Part shown: positions 18,534-26,656 of the stretch, piece after piece | Layout: each line of letters starts with the position of its first letter | Numbering within the stretch: the first letter of the stretch is position 1 | Assembly (NCBI RefSeq): GCF_000174415.1 | Contig: NZ_ACJM01000023.1 | Span: 1 to 35,321 of the forward strand | From: Dethiobacter alkaliphilus AHT 1 | GTDB taxonomy: Bacteria > Bacillota > Dethiobacteria > Dethiobacterales > Dethiobacteraceae | Length of the DNA: 35,321 bases | Reading direction: 5' to 3' | Notes under the pieces: generated by a model | Told to the model about the DNA's origin: nothing | Databases searched by the model: none | What the model saw: only the letters and a program-made list of their open reading frames with translations | Program-made: the position numbers and the translations under genes

Positions 18534-19503
18534 AAAAGTCTCTTTTATCACGGCCATATGCATTACCCGGTGGGGTGTCGTTGTCTTTGTCTTTGTCTTC
18601 CGTTTCATTTATCTGTTGACCCGGCGGGATGTCAGAGCTTCTCCCTCTGCTCGGCAGGTCATCCTCTCTGCCTTCCAAGCCCGGAGGTGTCTCCTTGGGC
18701 CCACGGCCCTGCCCCGGGTGTTCTTCAGGATCTCTTTCAGCTTGGCCCGGCGGAATATTTTTCTTCCGGTTTATCTCGCGTAGAATTTTTCCGGGATGGG
18801 CTTCTGCGTCCAGCAATGCCCGGCCGATTCCTTTTTCCTGCAGGTCCGCCGCTTCCAGGTTCAATTTATTGGCTTCCGCTTCCAACAAAACCGCATACTT
18901 TCCTACCGATAAGCCTCTTGCCCTGGCTTCTTCCCGGACCTGATGATTAGCCGTCACCACCGCCATTTCTACCGGCGAAGCTGACTGGCTAACATATTTT
19001 TCTGTGGCTTGTTCCAACTCTGCCTGCAACTGGGTCAAATCCGGTTCTGTATCGCTTGCGGCAGAGGCGGCCAAGACAATGCCGGGAGAATCAGTGGTGA
19101 AATAAGCCTGAGTTTCTACAGCTGCAAACAAAACGCCCAGACCGTCTTCCAGTGACAGTCCTTTCAGCTTAATGCCGGCGAGCAAGTCGGCGGCGGCACT
19201 GTTGGCTGCCTCCACAGTAACCACTTCCAGTTTGGGAGAAATACCAAGCTCCAGGCTGGGATTAATGTCTACAGAAACATAAGCCATTACTTCCGGTGTC
19301 TGAGTAAAAGGAATCAGTGCCGAGAAGAGCAGCAGGACAAGTACCGCAGCTGCTGCATACCAGAGACGTAATGACCGGGTGTATGAATACTCCTGGCCTA
19401 CTTGCACACGGCCATGCCTGGGTACAGTGCAAAAACGCCCGTCCGGGGTCAGGACTGTAACCTTATTTTTCTTAACTTCCATTACAATGCCGCGGGTTGT
19501 CAT
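18532..19503 (-). CDS. rsgI: Anti-sigma-I factor RsgI-like protein
   Basis: This 323-residue protein has a cytoplasmic N-terminal RsgI domain (MTTRGIVMEVKKNKVTVLTP), one membrane helix at about 48-66, and the conserved extracytoplasmic segment AYVSVDINPSLELGI. A helical middle follows (about 150-250), then a tail with five PG/PPG blocks (IPPGQ, HPGQ, TPPGLEG, IPPGQQ, TPPGN) in charged sequence. RsgI proteins hold SigI at the membrane until a signal is sensed outside. Clostridial RsgIs often end in carbohydrate-binding domains; none is seen here. It starts 2 bases after sigI, with its ribosome-binding site within the end of sigI. Confidence 0.88.
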   Translation of the reverse strand: MTTRGIVMEVKKNKVTVLTPDGRFCTVPRHGRVQVGQEYSYTRSLRLWYAAAAVLVLLLFSALIPFTQTPEVMAYVSVDINPSLELGISPKLEVVTVEAANSAAADLLAGIKLKGLSLEDGLGVLFAAVETQAYFTTDSPGIVLAASAASDTEPDLTQLQAELEQATEKYVSQSASPVEMAVVTANHQVREEARARGLSVGKYAVLLEAEANKLNLEAADLQEKGIGRALLDAEAHPGKILREINRKKNIPPGQAERDPEEHPGQGRGPKETPPGLEGREDDLPSRGRSSDIPPGQQINETEDKDKDNDTPPGNAYGRDKRDF

Positions 19504-19505
19504 CC

Positions 19506-20246
19506 TTATTCATCCCCCTTCAGATACTCTCTCATATGGGGCAGATCTTCCACGTAGACCAATAAAAGAGCCACAATATATTTTCTCTGCCGCTCCAGTG
19601 TTTTCCGGCTCACCGGCAGTTCTTTTTCCATGGATTTTAGCGGCAGTGCGTTTTTTTTCTTGAAGTAATCAAACCATTGTTCATTCTCCGCCACCGCTTT
19701 GGCTGCTGCCATGGCACTCTGTCTGGCATCGCGATGTTTGGGAGAGATGCGCACCAACTCATCCAGTGTGATGCCATACCGGCTTAGCAGCCGGCTAAAA
19801 TGAATAATTTCTGCTTGCCGTTCAGACTGCAGCTGTTGTTCGGCAAAAGCTCTTTCTGCCGCTTCGGTTTCGGCGGCAGGCAGTGATTCTGACTGCTCTT
19901 GTTCGTTAACAATCCCGGAAAAAGGGACTTCCCGGCGACGTGTATTTTTGCGGCAATAATCTGCCAAACGCCTTTCTATCACCAGGCGGGCAAAGGACAA
20001 AAATCCTTTTCCCTGGCCGGAGCGGTAACTGTCTATGGCTTCATTAAAAGCCAGCAGGGCAACAGAGAATTCCTCATCTGTTCCCGCCAGTATGTAGCGT
20101 CGGCAATAGCGGGAAGCAACCCGCATCACGTAGGGTCGGTAGGACTCCAACAAATAGTCCCGGCATTGAGAGTCTCCCTGCTGTGCCAGTAGCGCATATT
20201 CATCTGGCCTGGAGTTTTCGGTATTTTTTCTAAAAGGCACTAGCAC
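19506..20246 (-). CDS. sigI: RNA polymerase sigma factor SigI
   Basis: This 246-residue sigma-70-type factor has a region 2-like segment YRPYVMRVASRYCRRYILAG...EFSVALLAFNEAIDSY and GKGFLSFARLVIERRLADY. Its C-terminal DNA-binding part, LPVSRKTLERQRKYIVALL, is characteristic of SigI, a heat or cell-wall/polysaccharide-signal sigma factor in Firmicutes. The start is a GTG at 20246 behind GAGGGGGG. The anti-sigma gene follows directly. The position between DUF2905 and queA is notable because spoIID often sits there in clostridia. Confidence 0.93.
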   Translation of the reverse strand: MLVPFRKNTENSRPDEYALLAQQGDSQCRDYLLESYRPYVMRVASRYCRRYILAGTDEEFSVALLAFNEAIDSYRSGQGKGFLSFARLVIERRLADYCRKNTRRREVPFSGIVNEQEQSESLPAAETEAAERAFAEQQLQSERQAEIIHFSRLLSRYGITLDELVRISPKHRDARQSAMAAAKAVAENEQWFDYFKKKNALPLKSMEKELPVSRKTLERQRKYIVALLLVYVEDLPHMREYLKGDE

Positions 20247-20298
20247 AGGTTTCCCCCCTCATTAAGATTATTCGCAGCTACCTGGATTTTTTTGACCG

Positions 20299-20517
20299 TC
20301 AGAGGAAAAATCTGTTTAAAAACCAAAAAATCGCCGACAGAACGACGCTGAGAACGATTCCGGTCATCAAAGGAAAATAAAAAGTGAAATTTTCTCGCTG
20401 GATGATTATATCTCCGGGCAAACGGCCCAGATTGAATCGTCCGCCAAAAGTTATTGCCAGGCCAACCAGTATTAAAACAGCACCCAATACGATAAACAGA
20501 CGGCCAAAACCATCCAT
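20299..20517 (-). CDS. DUF2905 family small membrane protein
   Basis: This 72-residue protein begins MDGFGRLFIVLGAVLILVGL. It has two predicted membrane helices joined by the conserved FNLGRLPGDIIIQRENFTFYFP loop, which is the family signature. Function is unknown. The ATG at 20517 has GGAGG 9 bases upstream, inside the end of queH, so the two genes are tightly linked; longer in-frame starts would lie within queH. It commonly neighbours ruvB and queA in clostridia. Confidence 0.85.
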   Translation of the reverse strand: MDGFGRLFIVLGAVLILVGLAITFGGRFNLGRLPGDIIIQRENFTFYFPLMTGIVLSVVLSAIFWFLNRFFL

Positions 20518-20518
20518 C

Positions 20519-21055
20519 TTATTTATCCTCCTTGTAATAGCGGTCTTTTTCACTGAAAATGCAGCCACAGTAAGGTTGGCGGTACAACCCCATCTCTTTG
20601 GACATTTGAGCGCTTTGACGAAAGCCGGGCCGCAAATCTTCATACACAAAAGTGACACCATGTCGTTTTGCAGCTTCTTCCCCTTCCAACCGCAGCAATT
20701 CATGGTTTTGGTAGGGGCTGATGGCCAGAGTGGTGGAAAACCGCGGGATGCCTAGTTTTGCCGCAGCACGGGCCACCTCTTCCAGGCGAAGCCGGTAACA
20801 CAGTCGGCAGCGGTTATCCAGATCGGGCATCACCGTCTGTAAATGTTTCTCCAGCTCATATTCTTTGCATACCTGCAGGGGAATATCCTCTGTACGGCAG
20901 AAGTCAGTGAGCGCCTCCAGGCGCCTCTGAAACTCCTTGTACGGGTGAATGTTGGGATTGTAAAACATACCGTGAATCTGATACCCCAGCTCTCGAAACC
21001 GTTTTACACTATATGTACTGCAGGGTCCGCAGCACATATGCAAAAGCAGATTCAT
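20519..21055 (-). CDS. queH: Epoxyqueuosine reductase QueH
   Basis: This 178-residue enzyme does the last step of queuosine synthesis, reducing epoxyqueuosine in tRNA. The motifs are MCCGPC (C8, C9, C12), RCRLCYRLRL (C83, C86) and YCGCIFSEKDR (C163, C165), matching the iron-sulfur and metal ligands of QueH (formerly DUF208). The ATG at 21055 has AGGTGAG upstream and follows the ruvB stop by 8 bases; an in-frame GTG at 21070 would overlap ruvB. With queA and tgt nearby, the tRNA-bound steps of the pathway are encoded here by the QueH rather than the QueG route. Confidence 0.95.
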   Translation of the reverse strand: MNLLLHMCCGPCSTYSVKRFRELGYQIHGMFYNPNIHPYKEFQRRLEALTDFCRTEDIPLQVCKEYELEKHLQTVMPDLDNRCRLCYRLRLEEVARAAAKLGIPRFSTTLAISPYQNHELLRLEGEEAAKRHGVTFVYEDLRPGFRQSAQMSKEMGLYRQPYCGCIFSEKDRYYKEDK

Positions 21056-21063
21056 TTTCTCAC

Positions 21064-22089
21064 CTACCACAGTGTGTTTTGCCTGCCTGAATCACCAAAG
21101 GGCAGACCAAGGTGTTCACACGCCAGACGGGTTACACACCGTCCGCGCGGTGTTCGCTGTAAGAAGCCTATCTGCATCAGGTACGGCTCATAAACATCTT
21201 CAATGGTTTCGGTTTCTTCAGAAATGGCCGCCGCCAAAGTGTCCAGACCCACCGGGCCGCCGCTGAACTTTTCCACCATGGTACGCAATAAATGACGGTC
21301 CACCTCATCCAGACCCAGCGCATCCACCTCCAGCATGTCCATGGCCAAGCGAGCCACATCGCCGGTAATGGTGTTATCCGCCTTGATTTGGGCAAAATCC
21401 CGCACCCGTTTTAGTAAACGGTTTGCTACCCGCGGGGTGCCCCGGGAGCTTTTGGCAATGGCCAAAGCACCTTCTTCGTCGATTTCCACTTGTAGGATAC
21501 CGGCGGCCCGCCGGACAATTTCCTGCAATTCCCCGTCACGGTAGAACTCCAGGCGGGAGACCACACCAAACCGGTCCCGCAGCGGCGAAGACAGGGCACC
21601 GGCCCGGGTGGTGGCGCCAATCATGGTAAAAGGGGGTAAATCAAGACGCAGGGAACGGGCGCTGGGCCCCTTACCAATAATTATATCCAGCGCAAAGTCT
21701 TCCATGGCCGGGTACAGCACTTCCTCCACCGTTCTGTGCAGTCGGTGGATCTCGTCGATAAAGAGCACATCATAGGGCGCCAGATTGGTCAAAATTGCCG
21801 CCAGATCTCCGGGCCGCTCGATGGCCGGTCCGGAAGTGGAGCGCAAATTAACGCCCAGCTCCCCGGCAATAATGGATGCCAGGGTGGTTTTTCCCAGGCC
21901 CGGTGGGCCATAAAGCAGTACATGATCCAAGGAGTCACCGCGCTGGCGGGCGGCATCGATAAACACCCTGAGATTAGTTTTTAGTTTTTCCTGGCCGATA
22001 TATTCCCCCAGGGTGCGCGGTCTAAGCGACGAATCCTGCCAGTCGTCGTCTGTTCGTGACCGCGAAGAGATTATTCTCTCCTCATCCAT
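21064..22089 (-). CDS. ruvB: Holliday junction branch-migration helicase RuvB
   Basis: This 341-residue AAA+ motor drives branch migration with RuvA. It has Walker [10 protein letters not shown] (61-69), Walker [11 protein letters not shown] (ending about 117), sensor segment [19 protein letters not shown], and the C-terminal winged helix ending [13 protein letters not shown]. It follows ruvA by 10 bases. Length is standard. Confidence 0.98.
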   Translation of the reverse strand: MDEERIISSRSRTDDDWQDSSLRPRTLGEYIGQEKLKTNLRVFIDAARQRGDSLDHVLLYGPPGLGKTTLASIIAGELGVNLRSTSGPAIERPGDLAAILTNLAPYDVLFIDEIHRLHRTVEEVLYPAMEDFALDIIIGKGPSARSLRLDLPPFTMIGATTRAGALSSPLRDRFGVVSRLEFYRDGELQEIVRRAAGILQVEIDEEGALAIAKSSRGTPRVANRLLKRVRDFAQIKADNTITGDVARLAMDMLEVDALGLDEVDRHLLRTMVEKFSGGPVGLDTLAAAISEETETIEDVYEPYLMQIGFLQRTPRGRCVTRLACEHLGLPFGDSGRQNTLW

Positions 22090-22099
22090 TACTGCTCCC

Positions 22100-22702
22100 T
22101 CACTTCAGGCCCAGATGGGCCAATGCTTTTTTAATTAATTCTTCTGTACTTAGCCGGTCCGCATCCTCGATGGTTTGCAGGGCCGCCTGTGCTTCACTGC
22201 CGTTATAGCCCAAAGCCACCAGGGCTTCCAGGGCATCGTGGTACGCGCTGGTGGTACCGCCGGCTTGTGGCGTTGCACTTACTGTTTGTGGTGTGCCCAA
22301 AGCAGCTACCTTCTCTTTTAACTCCACAATCAGGCGCTTGGCGGACTTGGGGCCCACCCCGGGCACACGGGTCAGCGCTTTGACATTTTCATGCATCACC
22401 GCCAAATGAAATTCGGCGGCAGAAAGCGATGACAATATACCAAGGGCTGCTTTGGGGCCAATTCCGGACACGGAAATCAAAAGTTTGAATAAGCTCAAAT
22501 CATCGGCGGTTAGAAAGCCGTATAAGTGCAAATCATCTTCCCGTACCGCCAGGTATGTAAAAAGTTTGACCTCTTCATCCAGGGAATGCAGGCCTGACAA
22601 AACAGTGGAAGGAACCGAGATCTGCCAGCCGATTCCCTGGTTGTCCAAAACCACCGTGTCTTTGCCCTTTTGTACCAAGGTGCCGCGAATATAATTAAAC
22701 AT
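22100..22702 (-). CDS. ruvA: Holliday junction branch-migration complex subunit RuvA
   Basis: The product has 200 residues. RuvA binds four-way junctions and loads RuvB. The N-terminal OB fold starts [20 protein letters not shown]; helix-hairpin-helix motifs are at [12 protein letters not shown] and [15 protein letters not shown]; the RuvB-contacting C-terminal domain contains [16 protein letters not shown]. The ATG at 22702 lies within the last 8 bases of ruvC. Confidence 0.98.
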   Translation of the reverse strand: MFNYIRGTLVQKGKDTVVLDNQGIGWQISVPSTVLSGLHSLDEEVKLFTYLAVREDDLHLYGFLTADDLSLFKLLISVSGIGPKAALGILSSLSAAEFHLAVMHENVKALTRVPGVGPKSAKRLIVELKEKVAALGTPQTVSATPQAGGTTSAYHDALEALVALGYNGSEAQAALQTIEDADRLSTEELIKKALAHLGLK

Positions 22703-23201
22703 AAGTTCCCCTCCGGGTCAGGGCATTGAGGGTGGTGCCGGAGTGGGCATGACACAGCGCCACCGCCAGGGCATCCGCCGCATCATCAGGCCGTGGAATT
22801 TTGGTGAGATTCAAAAGCACCTTTACCATCTGCTGTACCTGTTTCTTCTCGGCGCGGCCAAAACCCACCACCGATTGCTTCACCTGCAGCGGAGTATACT
22901 CAAAGATATCAAGGCCGGCGTGCATGCCGGTCAAAATAGCCACGCCCCGGGCTTCGCCCACCTGCATGGCGCTATTGATATTTTTGTTAAAAAACAGCTT
23001 TTCCACCGCCATCACCTGCGGTTCAAACCTGCTTACCACAGCACTTAATTCCCGGTAAATACACTGCAGCCGCTGCGGCCCGGGCAAATCCTTATCCGTA
23101 ATAACACATCCATATTCAATGGCCACGCTGCGGTGGCCGTCACTTTCCACAATACCATAACCGGTGGTGGCAATCCCCGGGTCAATGCCGATAATCCGCA
23201 C
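22695..23201 (-). CDS. ruvC: Crossover junction endodeoxyribonuclease RuvC
   Basis: This 168-residue resolvase cleaves Holliday junctions. Acidic active-site residues are in RIIGIDPGIATTGYG (D7), MAVEKLFFNKN and RPDDAADALAVALCH. I choose the GTG at 23201, which has GGGGAG upstream and matches the normal RuvC N-terminus. An upstream open stretch to 23279 would run through a palindromic repeat and has no family match. First gene of ruvCAB; its ribosome-binding site directly follows that palindrome. Confidence 0.96.
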   Translation of the reverse strand: MRIIGIDPGIATTGYGIVESDGHRSVAIEYGCVITDKDLPGPQRLQCIYRELSAVVSRFEPQVMAVEKLFFNKNINSAMQVGEARGVAILTGMHAGLDIFEYTPLQVKQSVVGFGRAEKKQVQQMVKVLLNLTKIPRPDDAADALAVALCHAHSGTTLNALTRRGTYV

Positions 23202-23213
23202 TGCTCTCTCCCC

Positions 23214-23250
23214 TTTTGTGGACGGAGGGACAGGTTTAATTGTCCACAAA
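23214..23250. repeat. Dispersed palindrome, copy 1 (ruvC leader)
   Basis: The stem TTTGTGGAC / GTCCACAAA has a loop containing GGGACAGGTTTAAT. Its first 35 bases match the minus-strand copy at 27467-27501 at 33 positions. It directly abuts the ribosome-binding region of ruvC. No gene encoding a mobilising enzyme is seen nearby. It resembles REP-like small palindromes. Confidence 0.8.
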
Positions 23251-23310
23251 TCCATCCAATTCATTGGCAATACAAACATATATTCGCTATCAGGGAAGAA
23301 ATATCCTTCC

Positions 23311-23901
23311 TTAGGATAAAATTAACGGGTCGGAGGACATCAGCTGCTCAACAATGGCGTACATATTGGTGATACTGCCCACGCGAAGGTTATCCTTTAA
23401 CTCAAAGAAATCCAGGCACAGCCCACAGGACAGCACTTCCACACCCAGTTCGGTTAATTTTGCCAGGCTGTCCAAAACCGGGGAACCGTCACAGGCCAGG
23501 CGTACACCTCCGTTAACCAGATATACTGTTTCCGGCAGTTTTTCGCTTTCGGCCAGAGCATATAAAAACGACTTCATCAGTAAGGCCCCCAGCTCCTCGC
23601 TGCCGCTGCCAAAGGTGTCCTTGGTTAAAAGCAGTGTTTTGGACGGAGCATTTGTTTTGGCTACACTTGTTATCTCACTTTTTAAAAGTGAGACTGTATA
23701 CACACCATCATCCTGGCGGGCCATTGCCTCCAGGTCCATACTGCCGGCCAGTTTCAGTAAGTTGTTTTTCGCTGTTTCATTATCCACCAGTACCGTCAGC
23801 GTACCCGCAGAGATGTCTGCCAGCTTCTTTTTTGTTTCCACCACCGGCTGCGGGCAGGTCAGCCCCCGGCAATCCAGTGTCTCTTTCTTCATTCCCCTCA
23901 T
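23311..23901 (-). CDS. yedF: YedF: TusA-like/DsrE-like selenium-metabolism-associated protein
   Basis: In this 196-residue two-domain protein, residues ~5-80 form a TusA-like (SirA) domain with the active-site motif LDCRGLTCPQP (C16 in CPxP). Residues ~85-190 form a DsrE-like domain with TFGSGSEELGALLMKSF, YLVNGGVRLA and the cysteine pair SCGLCLDFF. YedF proteins often co-occur with selenium utilisation, but no sel gene is in this window. Two ATGs three codons apart (23901, 23892) are possible; I keep the first, which has GGGAAGGA before it. The gene is divergent from the DUF3786 gene. Confidence 0.88.
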   Translation of the reverse strand: MRGMKKETLDCRGLTCPQPVVETKKKLADISAGTLTVLVDNETAKNNLLKLAGSMDLEAMARQDDGVYTVSLLKSEITSVAKTNAPSKTLLLTKDTFGSGSEELGALLMKSFLYALAESEKLPETVYLVNGGVRLACDGSPVLDSLAKLTELGVEVLSCGLCLDFFELKDNLRVGSITNMYAIVEQLMSSDPLILS

Positions 23902-23921
23902 TCCTTCCCGCGCTTACTATG

Positions 23922-23950
23922 TTAACAATACCATAATTTTATCCTTTAAT
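23922..23950 (+). promoter_or_regulatory. Promoter of the DUF3786 gene
   Basis: TTAACA (23922-23927), 17 bases, then TTTAAT (23945-23950): five of six matches at each box. A weaker opposite-strand pair (TTGTTT, 17 bases, TAAAAT) lies in the same 100 bp and could serve yedF. Confidence 0.55.
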
Positions 23951-24001
23951 AAAAGGGAAAACAAACCCTTCGGGCGAAAAAGTTACTGCAGAGGTGATTA
24001 C

Positions 24002-24661
24002 ATGTCCAAGAAACCAGCCATACCCCTATCCCGCTTCTCCAATCCGAAAAATTACGGGATAGCCCTCTCCGTATCACGCCGGGCCTTAGCAGCAAAAGAC
24101 CCGGGAGAAATGGCGATAAACAGCGGCTGCCCCTTTGATGAAGAAACATCATCCTTTGAAGTTCTCTGCCTGGACCATCCATTTACCGTCACATATCCGG
24201 ATGGCCTGGTAAAATATAAAGGGACAGACCTGGAGCCTTATTTTGTGCTGCAGATTATAATGATTAACTACCTGGCAAGAGCTGACGGTGCGCCCCTGAA
24301 CTACCAATACATCCCTTACCGGGACCTGGAAGGCGGAAACGCCTATTACGGCGCTTTTCAGAAGACAGCCATCAAACCACTGGCCAAGGCTTTTGGCAGC
24401 AGCCCGGAGAAACTGCCTGAAGCTGCCGCCCCATTTGGCGGCATACCCCATACCCAGGGCTCCGGTACCGGCGTAATCCTCTATCTCTTTCCCAGGGTCC
24501 CCCTGCTCTTTAAAATCTGGCCCGGCGATGACGAATTCCCTCCTCAGGCCAATGTTCTCTTCGACAGCAGCGCCAACCATTACCTCCACACCGAAGATCT
24601 GGCGGCGGTGGACGTAGTTACCCGCATTCTAACCAAAAACCCGCAAAGAAAAGATAATTAA
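24002..24661 (+). CDS. DUF3786 domain-containing protein
   Basis: This 219-residue soluble protein is recognised by VTYPDGLVKYKGTDLEP, IIMINYLARADGAPLNYQYI and YRDLEGGNAYYGAFQKTAIK, segments I associate with DUF3786. The function is not established. The ATG at 24002 has GAGGTGATTAC upstream; the much longer open frame starting at 23354 runs antisense through yedF and is rejected. It is one of only three plus-strand genes here and has its own likely promoter. Confidence 0.75.
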   Translation: MSKKPAIPLSRFSNPKNYGIALSVSRRALAAKDPGEMAINSGCPFDEETSSFEVLCLDHPFTVTYPDGLVKYKGTDLEPYFVLQIIMINYLARADGAPLNYQYIPYRDLEGGNAYYGAFQKTAIKPLAKAFGSSPEKLPEAAAPFGGIPHTQGSGTGVILYLFPRVPLLFKIWPGDDEFPPQANVLFDSSANHYLHTEDLAAVDVVTRILTKNPQRKDN

Positions 24662-24759
24662 GTTATAACATTTTTCTTACAGTTAGCAAAATCCAGAGGT
24701 TTACTGCTAAAAAAAGCAGAAAAGAGATATGTAAATCTAATACGCGAAGGAGGGTTTAC

Positions 24760-25113
24760 ATGTTTCGCATTTTGGAAACCGATGTTGAATCAGTAATTGA
24801 GTTTGAAGTCAAAGGTGATGTAACAAAGAAAGATTATGAAAAATTAGAAGAGGCCATTCAGCAAAAACTGGCTCAAACAAATTCAGTTAATCTGTTGTGC
24901 AGGATAACTGAATTATCAAGTGTCACCGCAGAAGCAATTATCAAAGACTTCAAAGTTGGTGTTGAGCACTACAAAAACATCAATAAAATGGCCGTGGTCG
25001 GCAGTGCAGAATGGGTTCAATGGATGTCCAAATTAGGTGCAGTTCTACCGGTGGATATTAAACACTTTGAACCCCATCAGATAGATGAAGCATGGGAATG
25101 GGTTAAGGAATAG
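24760..25113 (+). CDS. SpoIIAA-like (STAS-fold) protein
   Basis: This 117-residue protein resembles the SpoIIAA-like/STAS-fold family: EFEVKGDVTKKDYEKLEEAI at the start, and KMAVVGSAEWVQWMSKLG followed by a C-terminal WEWVKE. The function of this family is not known. Translation starts behind GGAGGG; a 7-bp inverted repeat (24729-24735 and 24755-24761) places that site in a loop and the start codon in the stem, though the stem is AT-rich. The gene looks clearly more AT-rich than its neighbours, so it may be a later arrival. Confidence 0.7.
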   Translation: MFRILETDVESVIEFEVKGDVTKKDYEKLEEAIQQKLAQTNSVNLLCRITELSSVTAEAIIKDFKVGVEHYKNINKMAVVGSAEWVQWMSKLGAVLPVDIKHFEPHQIDEAWEWVKE

Positions 25114-25114
25114 A

Positions 25115-25155
25115 AAAAAGTCCGGTCACACAAAAAATTGTGTGCCCGGACTTTT
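25115..25155. terminator. Bidirectional intrinsic terminator
   Basis: AAAAGTCCGG(T)CACACAA / TTGTGTG(C)CCGGACTTTT has an AAAA loop. It lies between the convergent SpoIIAA-like and FtsH-like genes and serves both. Confidence 0.92.
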
Positions 25156-25159
25156 ACTG

Positions 25160-26656
25160 TCAAGCGATGTTTTCATTTTGTACTTGCTGCTCCGACAGGC
25201 GGGCACGCAGATGTTCACCGGAAACCTTCTCTTCAGTGACCAAAAGTTCCGCCAATTCGGTGATGAGCTCCTTACGCTCACCCAGCAAAGCTTTAACACT
25301 TTCCTCCTGCCTGGCAATGATCTGCTGAATTACTTTATGCAGAATATTTCCCGGCAGATCATCCAGGCTGACTACGCCCAGTGTGGACATACCGGAAGCG
25401 ATGATCTGTTTGGCCGCATTTACTGCCTGCTGAAAATCGTTGGCCGCTCCGGTGGAACGGTTGCCCAACACCAGTTCTTCAGCCACAGCGCCACCCACCA
25501 TAATAGCAATCTGCCCTTCCAGGTATTCCTGGGTATGCAGATAACTATCCTTTTGCGGGCTTTGCCGCATATAGCCCAAAGCTTTACCGCGGGGTGTTGT
25601 GGTAATGGTGGAAACAGAACCGGACTGCTTAATCTCGCTGATTAAAGCATGGCCTATTTCATGGACGCCCACACGCCACAGTTCCTCTTTATCCGGCCTG
25701 CGCTCCAGCTTCTCCCCCATAATAACCTTATCGATGGCTTCGGCAAAGTGCTGGTGAGTAATCTTTTCCAACTGTTCGCGCATGGCCAAAATAGCAGCTT
25801 CGTTGGCCACACTTTCCAGATGGGCTCCGGAAAAGCCGAATGTTTCTTTGGCAATGGTCTCCAAATCCACATCTTCCAGCGGTTTGTTGCCGGCGTGAAG
25901 CTTGAGGATTTCAGTTCTGGCTTCCATGTCCGGTAAATCCACCTGCACGGTACGGTCGAAACGACCGGGGCGGACCAGGGCACCATCCAGCATATCAGCA
26001 CGGTTGGTGGCCCCAATTAACAGGGTTCGCACCCGGTCGTCGGTGGCCATACCGTCCATCTCCACCAACAGCTGGTTCAGAGTCTGGTCATATTCATGAT
26101 GGGAAGAATGGGAGCCACGCTTTCCACCAAGGATTTCAATTTCATCAATAAAGATAATGGCGCTTTTCTTTTTTTCCTTCAGCGCAGTGCTGCGCGCTTT
26201 GGAGAAAATCTGCCTGATACGCTGAGCGCCAACGCCGGCATACATTTCAATAAATTCCGACCCACTGGCCGCCATAAATACCGAGTCGGTATATGCGGCA
26301 GCCGCTTTGGCCAGCAGCGTCTTACCGGTTCCCGGAGGACCCACCAAAAGAATCCCTTTTAACGGACGGATTCCCATCTGCGCCACCTTTTCCGGGTGGC
26401 GGACAAAATCCAGCGCTTCCAGCAGTTCTTTTTTGGCAGTACGCTGACCGCCAATTTGTTCAAATTTCACATTGCCGGGATGGTCTTTTTTGTTCTCCAC
26501 CACAGCAAAATTCTTATTGCCGCCTTTTGTACCGGCAAAATAATAGAGGGCAGCAAAAATTGCACCGAAGAAAATAACCGGAGCCACATTGACCCCTTGC
26601 CACGCCAGCACGGCTAAAATCGCCACTGAAGCGCCAATACCAGCTTCTCGGATCAT
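25160..26656 (-). CDS. FtsH-like AAA+ membrane metalloprotease, short form
   Basis: The protein has 498 residues. A hydrophobic N-terminus (about 7-42, one or two helices) precedes an AAA+ domain with Walker A GPPGTGKT (106-113), Walker B IIFIDEIE (167-174) and the pore motif EMYAGVGA. The M41 peptidase domain has zinc site HEIGH (332-336) and likely third ligand D407 (GAANDFQQA). Compared with true FtsH (about 600-650 residues), the extracytoplasmic domain between the two helices is missing and the C-terminus is shorter. It probably degrades membrane or damaged proteins. Its start overlaps the preceding gene by 4 bases (ATGA), so the two are likely made together. Confidence 0.88.
   Translation of the reverse strand: MIREAGIGASVAILAVLAWQGVNVAPVIFFGAIFAALYYFAGTKGGNKNFAVVENKKDHPGNVKFEQIGGQRTAKKELLEALDFVRHPEKVAQMGIRPLKGILLVGPPGTGKTLLAKAAAAYTDSVFMAASGSEFIEMYAGVGAQRIRQIFSKARSTALKEKKKSAIIFIDEIEILGGKRGSHSSHHEYDQTLNQLLVEMDGMATDDRVRTLLIGATNRADMLDGALVRPGRFDRTVQVDLPDMEARTEILKLHAGNKPLEDVDLETIAKETFGFSGAHLESVANEAAILAMREQLEKITHQHFAEAIDKVIMGEKLERRPDKEELWRVGVHEIGHALISEIKQSGSVSTITTTPRGKALGYMRQSPQKDSYLHTQEYLEGQIAIMVGGAVAEELVLGNRSTGAANDFQQAVNAAKQIIASGMSTLGVVSLDDLPGNILHKVIQQIIARQEESVKALLGERKELITELAELLVTEEKVSGEHLRARLSEQQVQNENIA

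Noticed and set aside
20247-20298. SigI-type autoregulatory promoter (CGAATA upstream of sigI)
   Set aside because: A CGAATA-like box exists but no convincing C-rich -35 element precedes it.
23202-23279. Upstream extension of RuvC
   Set aside because: The extra 26 codons read through a palindromic repeat and lack a family match; GTG 23201 has a ribosome-binding site and gives the usual length.
23354-24001. Long upstream extension of the DUF3786 open frame
   Set aside because: It runs antisense through yedF, is serine-rich as expected for a shadow frame, and the ATG at 24002 has a proper ribosome-binding site.
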